This document shows, piece after piece, positions 40,788-50,267 of a stretch of DNA of 64,000 nt. The notes beneath the pieces were generated by a model that saw nothing but the letters and a program-made list of their open reading frames with translations, was not told the DNA's origin and searched no databases. The DNA is from Protula sp. h YS-2021 (Eukaryota > Annelida > Polychaeta > Sabellida > Serpulidae): the NCBI GenBank assembly GCA_949752745.1, contig OX457029.1, forward strand, positions 47,050,228 to 47,114,227, given 5' to 3'. Every line of letters starts with the position of its first letter. The first letter of the stretch is position 1. The translations under genes were made by a program, and so were the position numbers.

Positions 40788-42734
40788 ATGAGTATAACGG
40801 CTAGATATTTGTTAATATTGGTACATCCATGCGATTTTCAGAAACCAGATTTTTGGGATAAAGTAATAAAATTTGCTGTTGACAGGGGTATAGCAAATGC
40901 CATGTTGACACCAGGAGGCGAATTCCTTATTGCGTCGCCTAATAAGAAAATATGTTTAAATTCAGGCATGAAAACACTCAAAGATAAACTAAAACTTGAC
41001 ATTATACCCATCCGAGACACATGTACGAAACCTTTGCCTGAAAAATTTATTGAACAATATTTTAAAAATGGGTACTGCCCTGATCAGATACAGTGCAGAT
41101 TTGGAGATATGTTTGAAGATAAAGCAATACAAGCTATGTTAAACAATACATATGACCGCACCGCAAATAAAGTGCGCAACGAAAAGATTATAAATAAGTC
41201 AACGTGTAATTTAGTTAAAGATGGTGATTTACCTTTTGAGAAAGCAGCACTCATAGATAATAACAAAAAAGTTTTGAAACGTATTGCGCGTGACGAAAAT
41301 TTAAATCCCGACCTTCAAGGAGGGTACGCGATAACATTTCAACATTGGAAACTATCTGAGAGCGACCCAAAAATATTTCTTCCTTCGCTTGAATTTCCAA
41401 TCACTGACGTTATTATAGAAGGCATGCCGTGTGAAAATAAGACTAAGAGAAAACATTATTATTTTTACTCTAAAATCCCCGGTTTTGGGAAAACCTTCAG
41501 CATGCAACATTTTAAAGAGCAGTACAATGCCACATTTATAAATGACGCAAACAATTGGATGTCTGTATCCAAAAATACTCAATTTCTGTTATTTGATGAA
41601 CTTACTCCGAATAATAAATTAGACTTTGGTCAATTAAAAGCTTTAACGGGTGGTATTGTATCTAGTTTTAAAGGTAACTGTAAGAGTCATGGGGAAAGTT
41701 TTGAGCCTCGCCCAGATGTTCAACTCATCATGCTATCTAATATATCCATCTATGAAGTGTATGGTATGTGGGACAGAAAATTACAACGTCGGGTTATGGA
41801 TAAAAATGTTATTAAGCAGCTAGAACAGAGATTTGTTATAATACGACTAGACGGAAATGTGGCCGAGGATAGAGTAGCATGCATGCATCCAATGGAGTGG
41901 AGTGATGAACAATTTGAGGTTCAGGTGTCTATGATATTTCGTGATATAATGCAACATGGCCTTCATAAAGATATAAAGACAACGGTTGGTAAAATCGAAG
42001 GATTTTCTTACTATGTTAATAAAGCAAAAAGATTGCTTGACATAAAGTATAAAGAAACACAACCCGAGAGATGTTGCGTGGAAGCATTCCAAAATCTATT
42101 GATTCGTTGTTTGGGTAATAATGGTGTTTTGGGATTAAAACTTTCACTTGGTGAAATTATTAATGGTCTATACTGTACGTTTACATGTAAACAAAAAAAC
42201 CCCAAAGAATGGCATGATGCTATAAAGAAGTTAGCAAAAACTGAAGAATTATTGCAGCGGGGTCTTATTCCAAAAAATAGATATGCCATAACCTCTGCTC
42301 AAGCAGAAAAACGTGTGGATTTTAACGACATGCAGGAAATATGCCGTGTGATGTATGAAGCCGGCGAGGCCCAAAAAAATTTTGATGAGGCAGTAAAAAG
42401 GGCGTGGTGTGACCTCGGAGCTTGCTTTTATGAGCCTACATTTTTTAGAAATTTAACAATTGACCAAGTCATTCAGTACGTGGCATGTAAACCTAATGTA
42501 TTAAAGCGCCTGTATGTGACATGTTACGTTAATCACCCAAATGACATAATTGCATGTATGAAAGTACACTGTAATAACGCCTTGGAAATACAGGCAAAGA
42601 AACATCTTTATGACTATGCGGTATTTTCTCCTCTCCAAAATCTTCTTATGTCTAAAGAAATAGATTTTGACTACAGCGATTTTTTCGACGACGTGGACGG
42701 CGCGCCGAAGTGTAAAAAAATATGTTATTCATAG
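40788..42734 (+). CDS. SF3-type helicase, replication protein
   Basis: 648 aa. Central ATPase core shows a Walker A PGFGKT (G232-T236, with K235), Walker B FLLFDE (D270, E271) and motif C IMLSN (N318). This order and the short spacing of about 85 residues are those of superfamily 3 helicases, and the style (PGxGK, DE, xxSN) is closest to Rep proteins of small DNA viruses. Residues 1-190 could be an endonuclease or primase-like domain, but I see no HUH pair or clear Tyr motif. The C-terminal 300 residues are helical and unassigned. Likely unwinds DNA at the origin in the nucleus. The helicase call is firm; Rep ancestry is inference. Confidence 0.85.
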   Translation: MSITARYLLILVHPCDFQKPDFWDKVIKFAVDRGIANAMLTPGGEFLIASPNKKICLNSGMKTLKDKLKLDIIPIRDTCTKPLPEKFIEQYFKNGYCPDQIQCRFGDMFEDKAIQAMLNNTYDRTANKVRNEKIINKSTCNLVKDGDLPFEKAALIDNNKKVLKRIARDENLNPDLQGGYAITFQHWKLSESDPKIFLPSLEFPITDVIIEGMPCENKTKRKHYYFYSKIPGFGKTFSMQHFKEQYNATFINDANNWMSVSKNTQFLLFDELTPNNKLDFGQLKALTGGIVSSFKGNCKSHGESFEPRPDVQLIMLSNISIYEVYGMWDRKLQRRVMDKNVIKQLEQRFVIIRLDGNVAEDRVACMHPMEWSDEQFEVQVSMIFRDIMQHGLHKDIKTTVGKIEGFSYYVNKAKRLLDIKYKETQPERCCVEAFQNLLIRCLGNNGVLGLKLSLGEIINGLYCTFTCKQKNPKEWHDAIKKLAKTEELLQRGLIPKNRYAITSAQAEKRVDFNDMQEICRVMYEAGEAQKNFDEAVKRAWCDLGACFYEPTFFRNLTIDQVIQYVACKPNVLKRLYVTCYVNHPNDIIACMKVHCNNALEIQAKKHLYDYAVFSPLQNLLMSKEIDFDYSDFFDDVDGAPKCKKICYS

Positions 42735-43058
42735 TAATTTAACCACGGGTTCCCGCCTGTCCTTAAACAAACGACATAAGTAACTAACTAAATGAATGTG
42801 TCCTCTCTTGGTGCTTCATGTACCTAGAACAATGCAAAACACTCGCTATATATGCACATAAAAGCACCAATAAGCATTAGAATTAATGTGTACTACTTTA
42901 TCAACGTGAAAAATATATATTAGACAACAAAGATGTGTGCATATGAAAAGATAACTGTCGATATTTAACAACAGAGGTGATTTTACTAGACATTATTATA
43001 TATATTTTTTTGATAGGCTGTACCTTTTTTGTGTGAAATTTTGTTCAGAGGGGAAAAA
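42735..43058. other. Intergenic region, 324 bp
   Basis: Begins with a dispersed element (42737-42793) directly after the helicase stop. AT-rich remainder with ATTATTATATATATTTTTTTG shortly before the next gene. Confidence 0.65.
42737..42793 (+). repeat. Dispersed intergenic element copy
   Basis: AATTTAACCACGGGTTCCCG, then CCTTAAACAAACGACATAAG and TAACTAACTAAA. Begins 3 nt after the helicase stop codon. Confidence 0.65.
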
Positions 43059-43835
43059 ATGACTGGAAAGCAACATATGGGTATCAGTAGCTACAAAAAT
43101 GAGGAGCTCTTTGTTGTTATTCAGGATCGTGAGTTAACAAGAGGAGAAATTCTAAAAAAACTCAAAAATGTTATTCATGCTTTTAATGATGAAAGATTTT
43201 CATCCACAGTAATTAATATTCTTGCATTTTACAGCGATTTGAATGAAACTGTTGAATGGATGTTTATAAACAGCTTAATGGGTTTCTTTTGGATATTTTT
43301 CGTAGCGGAATACATCGAGCATAAACAACTGAGATATAACGGTACAGATGTGATACCGTACCAAAAATATAGTTTAAATTTATCTCCGGAATCATATAAA
43401 TCGATCATATCGGCAATAGCAAATTTTTTTCCACAATTGTTTCAAGTGGCAATGAATAGTAAAAAAAGTAAATGTCTGCATTCTATCACATCTGTAGGTG
43501 ATGTAGATTTGCATGCAAAAATCTCAAAACATTTTATGTTGGGCGTGGTACCGTCTGTAAACATTAACTGCCTTATGATGTCTTTATATCAAAACGACTT
43601 ATTTAGTTTTGAAGACACAGTGCACATTTTTTCACAATTATATGAAGTAGAAGAACTTGCTGACCAACAGCGGAAGTGTATAGATACAATGATAGAAAAA
43701 TACAATATACAAGACAGTGTTCCAAAAACGTACGCGTTTTTAGCTTGTCTAGATTGTGAATCAAATGCCCCTAAACATTTTAAAAAGGATGTAAAAAAAA
43801 GATGGAGTCGGGGTTATCGGTCGTCTCCTGTATAA
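43059..43835 (+). CDS. Protein of unknown function, 258 aa
   Basis: Start set at the ATG 43059 (preceded by GGGGAAAAA); extension further upstream would need a TTG start. Mostly helical, with a hydrophobic stretch SLMGFFWIFFVAEYI (about 79-93) that may be a buried helix or a single membrane segment. The end is basic (KKDVKKRWSRGYRSS). Convergent with the next gene, 88 bp apart. Not recognised. Confidence 0.82.
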   Translation: MTGKQHMGISSYKNEELFVVIQDRELTRGEILKKLKNVIHAFNDERFSSTVINILAFYSDLNETVEWMFINSLMGFFWIFFVAEYIEHKQLRYNGTDVIPYQKYSLNLSPESYKSIISAIANFFPQLFQVAMNSKKSKCLHSITSVGDVDLHAKISKHFMLGVVPSVNINCLMMSLYQNDLFSFEDTVHIFSQLYEVEELADQQRKCIDTMIEKYNIQDSVPKTYAFLACLDCESNAPKHFKKDVKKRWSRGYRSSPV

Positions 43836-43923
43836 ACTTCATTGTCGGAATGACAGAAAAATATATAATATACAAAAATATGTTTATTCTTTTTTTTTCG
43901 CTTAAACCGGGAAGACCATTCAA

Positions 43924-45399
43924 TTAACGTTCATAATCTTCAGGTAAACGAAGTCCATATTTGTGGAGATTATTCTGCGAATGTTCTCTACCCTTGAGTG
44001 TTAAAAACACAAAACCACTGCAACGCCTATTCCTTTTAACGAAAGTTTTTGAATTAATTTGGCGAAATAATCTATTCGTTTCGTCGTTCTTATACTTGTG
44101 ACTAACAAGTGTTTCATCTTCTGCTGTAAATAAAATAGAAGCTGGTACGAGCTGTTGGCAAAATGTACCCGACTGAGCGTAATTATATCTATTGAATTGG
44201 AGATTTCGTATAATATCGTGAAAATAGTTTTCATAGAATTCACATTGATCAGTATGTGACAGACGGCGAGTACATTTCCTCCAACATAAAACTTCACAAA
44301 GCATATGTACATGTCTCGGAAGTAATCCATCTGATTGTTTTTCTAGTTGTGTTCTACATTTTATAAGCGCCACATCTAACTTCACGTTGGCGTTATCTTC
44401 TAACATTTTTACACCAACATCTGCAATTACAGGCAATAATTCAGGTCCAGAAATAGCACTAGAATTAAAACACTTATCGTGGACTTGTATTTCAGTTTTT
44501 TCAAATAATGGTGCTAAACATTTTATACGTTTATTTGCTATATCCAAGATATATGGAGACTTTATTTTCTTTCGCTGTATAATTACACCCTCCTCTAAAC
44601 GTAGGCATTCATAACAAGTACAAAAACGACTATAATTTGATGGATTAAATGATACGATCATTTTATGTGTTTTAAAATGGGGTTTTTGTAACAATATAAA
44701 TTTGCTACTTTTCAATGCTTTATTCTTAAAACTAGCCTCATTGTATACACCTGATATAATACTATCAACCGTAATTGAATTATTGTGTTCGTTCGCATTT
44801 ACACTATGTAGGATGATTTGACAATGTTCATCAAAACACGAGTACCAAGCAGCCATTGCTCGCAAATTTACCCCCAATTCATAAATACCCCGTGGCAGAT
44901 TTATATTTATGAGACACATCATAACATCTATGTCATAGTGAGCATGTAAAAAATTCGCAGTGTTATTCATTCTATATTTCGCTATGGTTGCTTTCATGTC
45001 CGTTTTTGTAACTTCCTGAAGAAAATAGTTTAATGTATTTGGATTTGCTTTATTTTGAACATTTATAGCTCCAGTTAAACCCATCAGTCTGGACGTATTT
45101 TCTGGAATAATTGTACAACTAAAAACTTTAATTTTGTCGAATAATATAATGGGTATGTTATGTCTATGGTTAGCTTTCTCTGTGTATTTCCACATGTTAC
45201 GATCTTCATCAAACCCTACATTTGATGACGACCTATGAAATGCGCCTTTAGCTACCTTATGGCCGTATTCACGCAACACATCCACCCGCAATTGATTTAT
45301 ATAAACTCCGGCATTTATATGTAATGGCGACCAGTGTTTGTGACCGTGGTACGTTGTGTGCAATATGCGTTGCCTGAGATCGTTGCAGTCAACATCCAT
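43924..45399 (-). CDS. Protein of unknown function, 491 aa
   Basis: No signal or membrane segment. His-rich N-terminus (YHGHKHWSPLH, 17-27). A Cys cluster FCTCYECLRLEEG near 265-277 and another CEVLCWRKC near 368-376 could bind metal. The C-terminus is basic with a strand FVFLTLKG. Could be a capsid or tegument protein; no motif decides it. Confidence 0.84.
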   Translation of the reverse strand: MDVDCNDLRQRILHTTYHGHKHWSPLHINAGVYINQLRVDVLREYGHKVAKGAFHRSSSNVGFDEDRNMWKYTEKANHRHNIPIILFDKIKVFSCTIIPENTSRLMGLTGAINVQNKANPNTLNYFLQEVTKTDMKATIAKYRMNNTANFLHAHYDIDVMMCLININLPRGIYELGVNLRAMAAWYSCFDEHCQIILHSVNANEHNNSITVDSIISGVYNEASFKNKALKSSKFILLQKPHFKTHKMIVSFNPSNYSRFCTCYECLRLEEGVIIQRKKIKSPYILDIANKRIKCLAPLFEKTEIQVHDKCFNSSAISGPELLPVIADVGVKMLEDNANVKLDVALIKCRTQLEKQSDGLLPRHVHMLCEVLCWRKCTRRLSHTDQCEFYENYFHDIIRNLQFNRYNYAQSGTFCQQLVPASILFTAEDETLVSHKYKNDETNRLFRQINSKTFVKRNRRCSGFVFLTLKGREHSQNNLHKYGLRLPEDYER

Positions 45400-45420
45400 G
45401 ATTCACTTTTTTGTCTATTG

Positions 45421-45531
45421 TCTATTTTAAATTGATTTCAGTTTCAATTGAGTCTTCCTATAGCAACAGAACCGACACAATATGACTCTAACGTGTTGCC
45501 GGTGTCTTTAAACAAAACAATCAATCAATCC
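45421..45531 (+). repeat. Dispersed repeat, GTCTATTTTAA-type head with short tail
   Basis: Head TCTATTTTAAATTGATTTCA, middle CTATAGCAACAGAACC, tail GGTGTCTTTAAAC and (AATC)n. The same arrangement occurs at 52671-52787 and, more decayed, at 57808-57905. Confidence 0.82.
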
Positions 45532-45746
45532 CAACAAGGTCTTAGAATTTTTAAAAAGATATTAACCTGTATTCTTAGGTGTAGATTACCATTAGGTTCA
45601 ATTTTTTTCATATATTTAAAATTTTATCTTGTACTGACTTTTAAGCAGTAAAGTATAAATGCGACCAAGTTACCAGGAATGACACAATATGACCCGCAAT
45701 AGGTTGGCGGTGTCGTTAAACCAATCAAGTAATTATCTAACTAACA
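45532..45746 (+). repeat. Longer dispersed repeat, copy B
   Basis: Same sequence order as 13956-14147: CAACAAGGTC start, AAAGATATTAACC, ATTTTATCTTGTA, then GGTTGGCGGTGTCGTTAAAC and an AACTAAC end. Confidence 0.82.
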
Positions 45747-45985
45747 CCCTTTTTTTGTCATGGTAAAGAAAGAAATCCCAAGTAGCTTGTGATGGGGTGC
45801 CAGGAGAAAACTTGATATTTATGCAAAACTTTAATGCCTTTTTTGACTAAGATACAATTTATCAATACTGCGTTTTTTTATATAATTTAGTTGCATTTTA
45901 TGTTTGACGACCACAATGAGTGGAGGAATTAGAAGAAACAAACTTATTAGAAAACAACAGCAGCAACAACAACAATTGGTTAAAA

Positions 45986-46864
45986 ATGACTTATATTGTT
46001 CGCATATCAAAGCAGTTTAAAATCAGAATAGGCGTAGACAGATTCGGAAAATTTATAAAAATGGAATTTGGTAAAACTAAGTTATGCTTAACACATAATG
46101 AATGGAAACAGTTAAATTCAAATAGAGCTTTACTATTCCATAAATTAGATATTGGTGAAGAGTTTTACCTAACGTTAAAACACACAAAATATGAAAATTT
46201 AGAGATCGGGGTTCGTGATGCTGAGATATATTTGCAACAGAATCATTATCAAGATCACGATATGAAGGATACTACAAACAACATGACATTGCATTTATCT
46301 GACTGGTGCGCGCTGTGCAAAAAAATTAGTCTCATTAACGAACTCCTATCATACAAGACCATCTATATGGATGTTTATGGAAAATGGCATTTAATTGAAG
46401 AAGCCGCAATAAATTCTCGGAAATGTCGTCCCATAAATCAAAGTATTAAATGTAGGCTTCTGAAACCAATGTCACCAGAGCGCATCATCTATGAATTATG
46501 GGCTTATTTAATATGTAAACGGGTTTTAGAACTTTCAAAAGATACATGTGGGGGATGTATTCTCCATGATCCTAGGCGCACTGCACATTTCTACGGTTGT
46601 TCAAAACCCTGGCATGATTTAGTGCTAAAATACTTTGATGATGCAAAGGTATCAAGTGACCACCTGGAAGCTGCTTTAAGTTGTTTAAACGAAGCTCTGT
46701 GTTGGAATGTCACAATTCCAAGAGCTCTAAATGGCAATCCTATTTTAGACGACAACGATGTACGTGACATTGTGAATAATCGTGGAGGATTTCCCGTATG
46801 TTATACTTATGCTAACCACAGAGACATTATTTATATAAGATTATTTGAATACCTTCTATTATAA
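45986..46864 (+). CDS. PC4-like single-stranded DNA-binding / transcription protein
   Basis: 292 aa from ATG 45986. Residues 5-43 read VRISKQFKIRIG...GKFIKMEFG...LTHNEWKQL, the order of strands and the closing Glu-Trp-x-x-Leu helix typical of the PC4 (p15) coactivator fold, which binds single-stranded DNA. Further on, C188-x2-C191-x2-H194 and H201-x3-C205 form a likely zinc site; a similar Cys/His pair follows PC4-like domains in other viral proteins as far as I recall. Expected in the nucleus at transcription or replication sites. The same frame is open upstream of the ATG, and an ATG at 45916 opens a different frame with a Gln run, so the true N-terminus is uncertain. Confidence 0.75.
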   Translation: MTYIVRISKQFKIRIGVDRFGKFIKMEFGKTKLCLTHNEWKQLNSNRALLFHKLDIGEEFYLTLKHTKYENLEIGVRDAEIYLQQNHYQDHDMKDTTNNMTLHLSDWCALCKKISLINELLSYKTIYMDVYGKWHLIEEAAINSRKCRPINQSIKCRLLKPMSPERIIYELWAYLICKRVLELSKDTCGGCILHDPRRTAHFYGCSKPWHDLVLKYFDDAKVSSDHLEAALSCLNEALCWNVTIPRALNGNPILDDNDVRDIVNNRGGFPVCYTYANHRDIIYIRLFEYLLL

Positions 46865-47327
46865 GAAACTATGTGTCTTTTTTTTTAATGAATGCGTCCA
46901 ACTATCAGCCTTCATACTGGCTGAACGGGACAACCGAAATGAAGACCTTATTGCGTATAGCAAAAAATTAGTTTTCAAAGATTTCTTTAAATTGGTTGAT
47001 GACCAGCCATTTACATGTCATTAGCTTTCGTTGGGGATAAAGGGGGCGGGGGTTGCGAATGACAGAAGAGCAAGAATAGTCGCTATTGTTAGAAAAGATA
47101 TACTTTTAAATAAAACAATTGATTACATATTTTGTAACAGTTCACAAACCAACAGTTAGCTACAGCACATTAATTATGTGGTAGGGCGCAAACAAATCTC
47201 CCTAGGCGGTCTTCGCGACGATATGGCAAATGCAGCGATTATGAATAGTACTCATAAATTTTAACCCGCAATGGTTCGGCCCTATCGATGAACAAATCAT
47301 ATGTCCGACACCTTTTTCAGTAGAACT
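46865..47327. other. Convergent intergenic region, 463 bp
   Basis: Contains a G-rich patch near 47040-47055 and one decayed dispersed element (47259-47309). No ORF looks real. Confidence 0.65.
47259..47309 (+). repeat. Dispersed intergenic element copy
   Basis: TTTTAACCCGCAATGGTTCGG followed by ATCGATGAACAAATCATAT, close to the element without the AACT end. Confidence 0.7.
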
Positions 47328-48401
47328 TTACCAATAATCGATTCCTGATATTATTCCTCGGTAGGAATTGTCTTTTCCTACTCTACTGTCTTCTTTTTTC
47401 TTCACTATCCAAACTTTACCCATAATAGGATATTCCTCTTCAGTTAATTCATACTGTTTGAAGATGTCAGGATTGGTTATGTATTTTAAGGTTGATTCAT
47501 GTATTGATATGCAGGGAGCAAAAAAGTCAATCTCTGTAAATGTTTTTGCTTTTGCCCATATGTCGGTGGTGTCTATTCCAATGAGATTCATGAAGTTACT
47601 TGTTCCATCATCATTTTTACTGTATGAAGTTTTGGATGATACACTGATTGCAGTGTGATATTGGTACATCATAATGCAACATATACACATACGGTTAAAA
47701 TGATGCTTCTTTATCTCTGCTTTGTGACGTGTGGGCTCAATAGTACCACCACTAATATAAAGGCACATGGTGCGAATAACTTTCGTTAAAATGTCAGGAT
47801 TGGACGTCGAGAGGTTAGCATTAAGTGTTATCATACGTAAGAGCACCGGTGATATCATAGCTGGTCCTGGTCTTTTTACATGCGGATACAACGTACGAAA
47901 TACACAAGACTCGTTTCGTCGGCATGTGGCATCAAGATTTCGTTTTAGCATTTCAATCTCTTCCTCTTTTATCTCTTTTTGTAGCTCATTCCCATACATG
48001 TCTAAAATAGGCTGTAGGAGTGTTTTTGATCTATTCGGGTTGAGATGTTCTTCTATGTCGTAGATATTATAAATAGCTGCCTTGTGTTCTATTGGACCCA
48101 GTGCAGGTGAAATAGATAGTACATCTTCTTTGATTTTTTTACTTGCTTCGGGATCATTATCTAATTCTACTCTGTCCAAGTATCTACAAATTTCATTAAA
48201 AAACAAATGTGTCTCCCCTTCACTCTCTTTATTGTATGTATTTTCTCCTTTCGGGGTTTTAATTATACACTCGTTTGTATATTTGTCACGATTAATTCGA
48301 ATTGGACAGCAAATATCAGCTGTTGCATTTACACACGTATCAAAAAAATGTTCATCACCTAAGGCATTATCACAATTGAATGAAAACTGTTCTTTTTCCA
48401 T
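47328..48401 (-). CDS. Protein of unknown function, 357 aa
   Basis: N-terminal 35 residues Cys-containing (CVNATADICCPIR), central charged helices (EIKEEEIEMLKRNLD), C-terminal globular part. No signal or membrane segment. Size fits a capsid triplex subunit, but no motif supports it. Divergent from 48504-49463 with a 102-bp shared promoter region. Confidence 0.84.
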   Translation of the reverse strand: MEKEQFSFNCDNALGDEHFFDTCVNATADICCPIRINRDKYTNECIIKTPKGENTYNKESEGETHLFFNEICRYLDRVELDNDPEASKKIKEDVLSISPALGPIEHKAAIYNIYDIEEHLNPNRSKTLLQPILDMYGNELQKEIKEEEIEMLKRNLDATCRRNESCVFRTLYPHVKRPGPAMISPVLLRMITLNANLSTSNPDILTKVIRTMCLYISGGTIEPTRHKAEIKKHHFNRMCICCIMMYQYHTAISVSSKTSYSKNDDGTSNFMNLIGIDTTDIWAKAKTFTEIDFFAPCISIHESTLKYITNPDIFKQYELTEEEYPIMGKVWIVKKKEDSRVGKDNSYRGIISGIDYW

Positions 48402-48503
48402 AATAATTCTATTTTACGTGCTGCAGCAAAATATATTTTGTATATAGTTGTAGCAGATTTGATTGCTGGATATTTTCCCGTCCTACTTTGCCTCTGTAAG
48501 ATA

Positions 48504-49463
48504 ATGACTTCTTCTCAACCAACACCCGGAATAGTTCAAAATATAAATATTCAGAGGTTTATAGCACAACATCTACTCGATAATCCTGTGCTCTCCAAGC
48601 TGCAGCCGCATGAAGTGCGAACATCAAATGAATTAAGAATATACAAAACAATACCCTATACAGGTCATAAACTATTTGTGTCCTCGCTTGAAAATATAAT
48701 CGCGTGGTCACAGGACACCAGTGGCAAAAAGTCAATTTGTCTTTTCGATGGTGAAAATGGATTTAGATTTGAAATTGAAAACAACACGCTTTGCCTGATA
48801 CACACATTTTCTCTGAATGCATATCGGTGGTTTGAATTACACGAAGGTGGTGTTCTTATTTACTCAGCTTCAGCTGTATATCTGTGGACGGGGAGCGACA
48901 ACGATCCAACCGATATCACGCTAGAAGATTTAAAATATTCAGTTTTTCCACAGGTATATGAAAATAAAACCCATGACATCGATGAAAATGTAGCTTTAAT
49001 ATATTCATTTATTAGTGTTAAAGACCTTGATACAAACTTTTGTGCAAATTACATTTCAATGAAAAATGTTTATACCAGAAAGGCCCTCCCCGATAAAGTG
49101 TATAAATCAAACGCTCCCTTGTTTAAAACTGAATGTGAAACAAAAACTCCCCTTTTAAATGTATTTAAAAATACGAATAGGTATAGAGAGTACATAGAAA
49201 AACTCTACAATATACCTGTATATATATGTGGTCGTTTTTGTGAACGCAAAAATGATAATATTTGTATTGGATTGGCAGCCCACGATGATTTGATCCTGTA
49301 TGAAATCTTTTCTTTTCAAGAAGACTGTTGCATCTGGGAGCGTGTTACTAAATGGCAAAAACAAAATACGTATTTTAAATTAATAACACCTCATATGGCG
49401 TTTCAAATTGTATTTTACTTGCATATTGGATGGGTAATAGATGGTATCGTGCTATTTTCATGA
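48504..49463 (+). CDS. Protein of unknown function, 319 aa
   Basis: Start set at ATG 48504; reading farther upstream requires a TTG. Strand-rich throughout. A short segment VYICGRFCERKNDNICIGL (about 256-274) contains three Cys. No signal peptide or membrane segment. Followed 97 nt later by a co-directional gene. Not recognised. Confidence 0.82.
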   Translation: MTSSQPTPGIVQNINIQRFIAQHLLDNPVLSKLQPHEVRTSNELRIYKTIPYTGHKLFVSSLENIIAWSQDTSGKKSICLFDGENGFRFEIENNTLCLIHTFSLNAYRWFELHEGGVLIYSASAVYLWTGSDNDPTDITLEDLKYSVFPQVYENKTHDIDENVALIYSFISVKDLDTNFCANYISMKNVYTRKALPDKVYKSNAPLFKTECETKTPLLNVFKNTNRYREYIEKLYNIPVYICGRFCERKNDNICIGLAAHDDLILYEIFSFQEDCCIWERVTKWQKQNTYFKLITPHMAFQIVFYLHIGWVIDGIVLFS

Positions 49464-49560
49464 CACTTAGTTGGATAAAAAAATTTTAAAAATATATATT
49501 TCTTATCTAATAACTGGTTTTTTTAAACCATAATCTGCGCTGGCTCTTGTTTTCAAAGCT

Positions 49561-50181
49561 ATGGCGACACATGAAGAGAATACAAACAAATTAAATATTA
49601 AAGTACGCATGTATAGAGAAGCTGCAAAAGCCATTTTAGAGAATAAATCAATGTCACTAACTGCGCAAGATGTTCACGTATTAAAAATTTTGACACAAAA
49701 TATTAATAAGAAACAAAGAGACTTAAATCATGAAACTGTTTGCGCTGGAATTAAATCTAAGATTGAAGAAGAGGAGGTTGCAGTGAAAAGGTCTGGGGAT
49801 TTGGTGAAAGACTTGATTCCGAGAATTAAAAAATTAAGTAAAGAGAGTAATAGGCTTGGCACGAATTCTCGAAAGATAGAGAAAGTGAAAAAACATATAG
49901 ACGATTTCTACGACGCCATCGAACAGTCTAATGAAGTTTATAGTCTTTGTGATGAAATTTGTAAAACGGCCGATGTTGCTGGTTACGTGACCCCAATCAA
50001 CTCATCGGAAGCTGATATACTAGAGAGACTTGTACAAGATGTTTATGGAAGATTTTCTTCCAACATAGCGGATCAAATAGCTAGTGCTATGCAGTCTGGA
50101 TCGGGACTCGATGTAAAATGTGATGATCATATGGACAGATTTTTGCCACAAGTCCCTACTTCTACCATTGCTCAGTTATAA
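49561..50181 (+). CDS. Helical coiled-coil protein, possible ESCRT-III (CHMP1/Snf7)-like
   Basis: 206 aa, nearly all predicted helix. The N-terminal half is basic-rich (to about 110) and the C-terminal half acidic, the charge split of ESCRT-III subunits. The stretch KIEKVKKHIDDFYDAIEQ (105-122) followed by a TP turn (144-145) and ADILERLVQD (151-160) has the same arrangement as CHMP1-type proteins (MDKFE-like helix, linker with TP, then D-x-LL helix). There is no clear MIM motif at the C-terminus. If right, it would act in membrane scission during envelopment or nuclear egress. A plain coiled-coil tegument protein is the alternative; confidence in the ESCRT link is about 0.3. Confidence 0.82.
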   Translation: MATHEENTNKLNIKVRMYREAAKAILENKSMSLTAQDVHVLKILTQNINKKQRDLNHETVCAGIKSKIEEEEVAVKRSGDLVKDLIPRIKKLSKESNRLGTNSRKIEKVKKHIDDFYDAIEQSNEVYSLCDEICKTADVAGYVTPINSSEADILERLVQDVYGRFSSNIADQIASAMQSGSGLDVKCDDHMDRFLPQVPTSTIAQL

Positions 50182-50267
50182 CTTTGTAACAAGTTATTAT
50201 TAAATGTTTTTGAGTTAAATACTATCGTATACATCCAACCAAAAAAAAAAAAACAAAAAAAACAACG

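Larger units (their letters stand above)
45400..45985. other. Repeat-rich divergent intergenic region, 586 bp
   Basis: Two repeat copies in a row occupy 45421-45746. The rest holds the promoter region of the PC4-like gene and a short CAG/CAA run (45957-45974) that belongs to a 34-codon frame starting at 45916. Confidence 0.75.
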
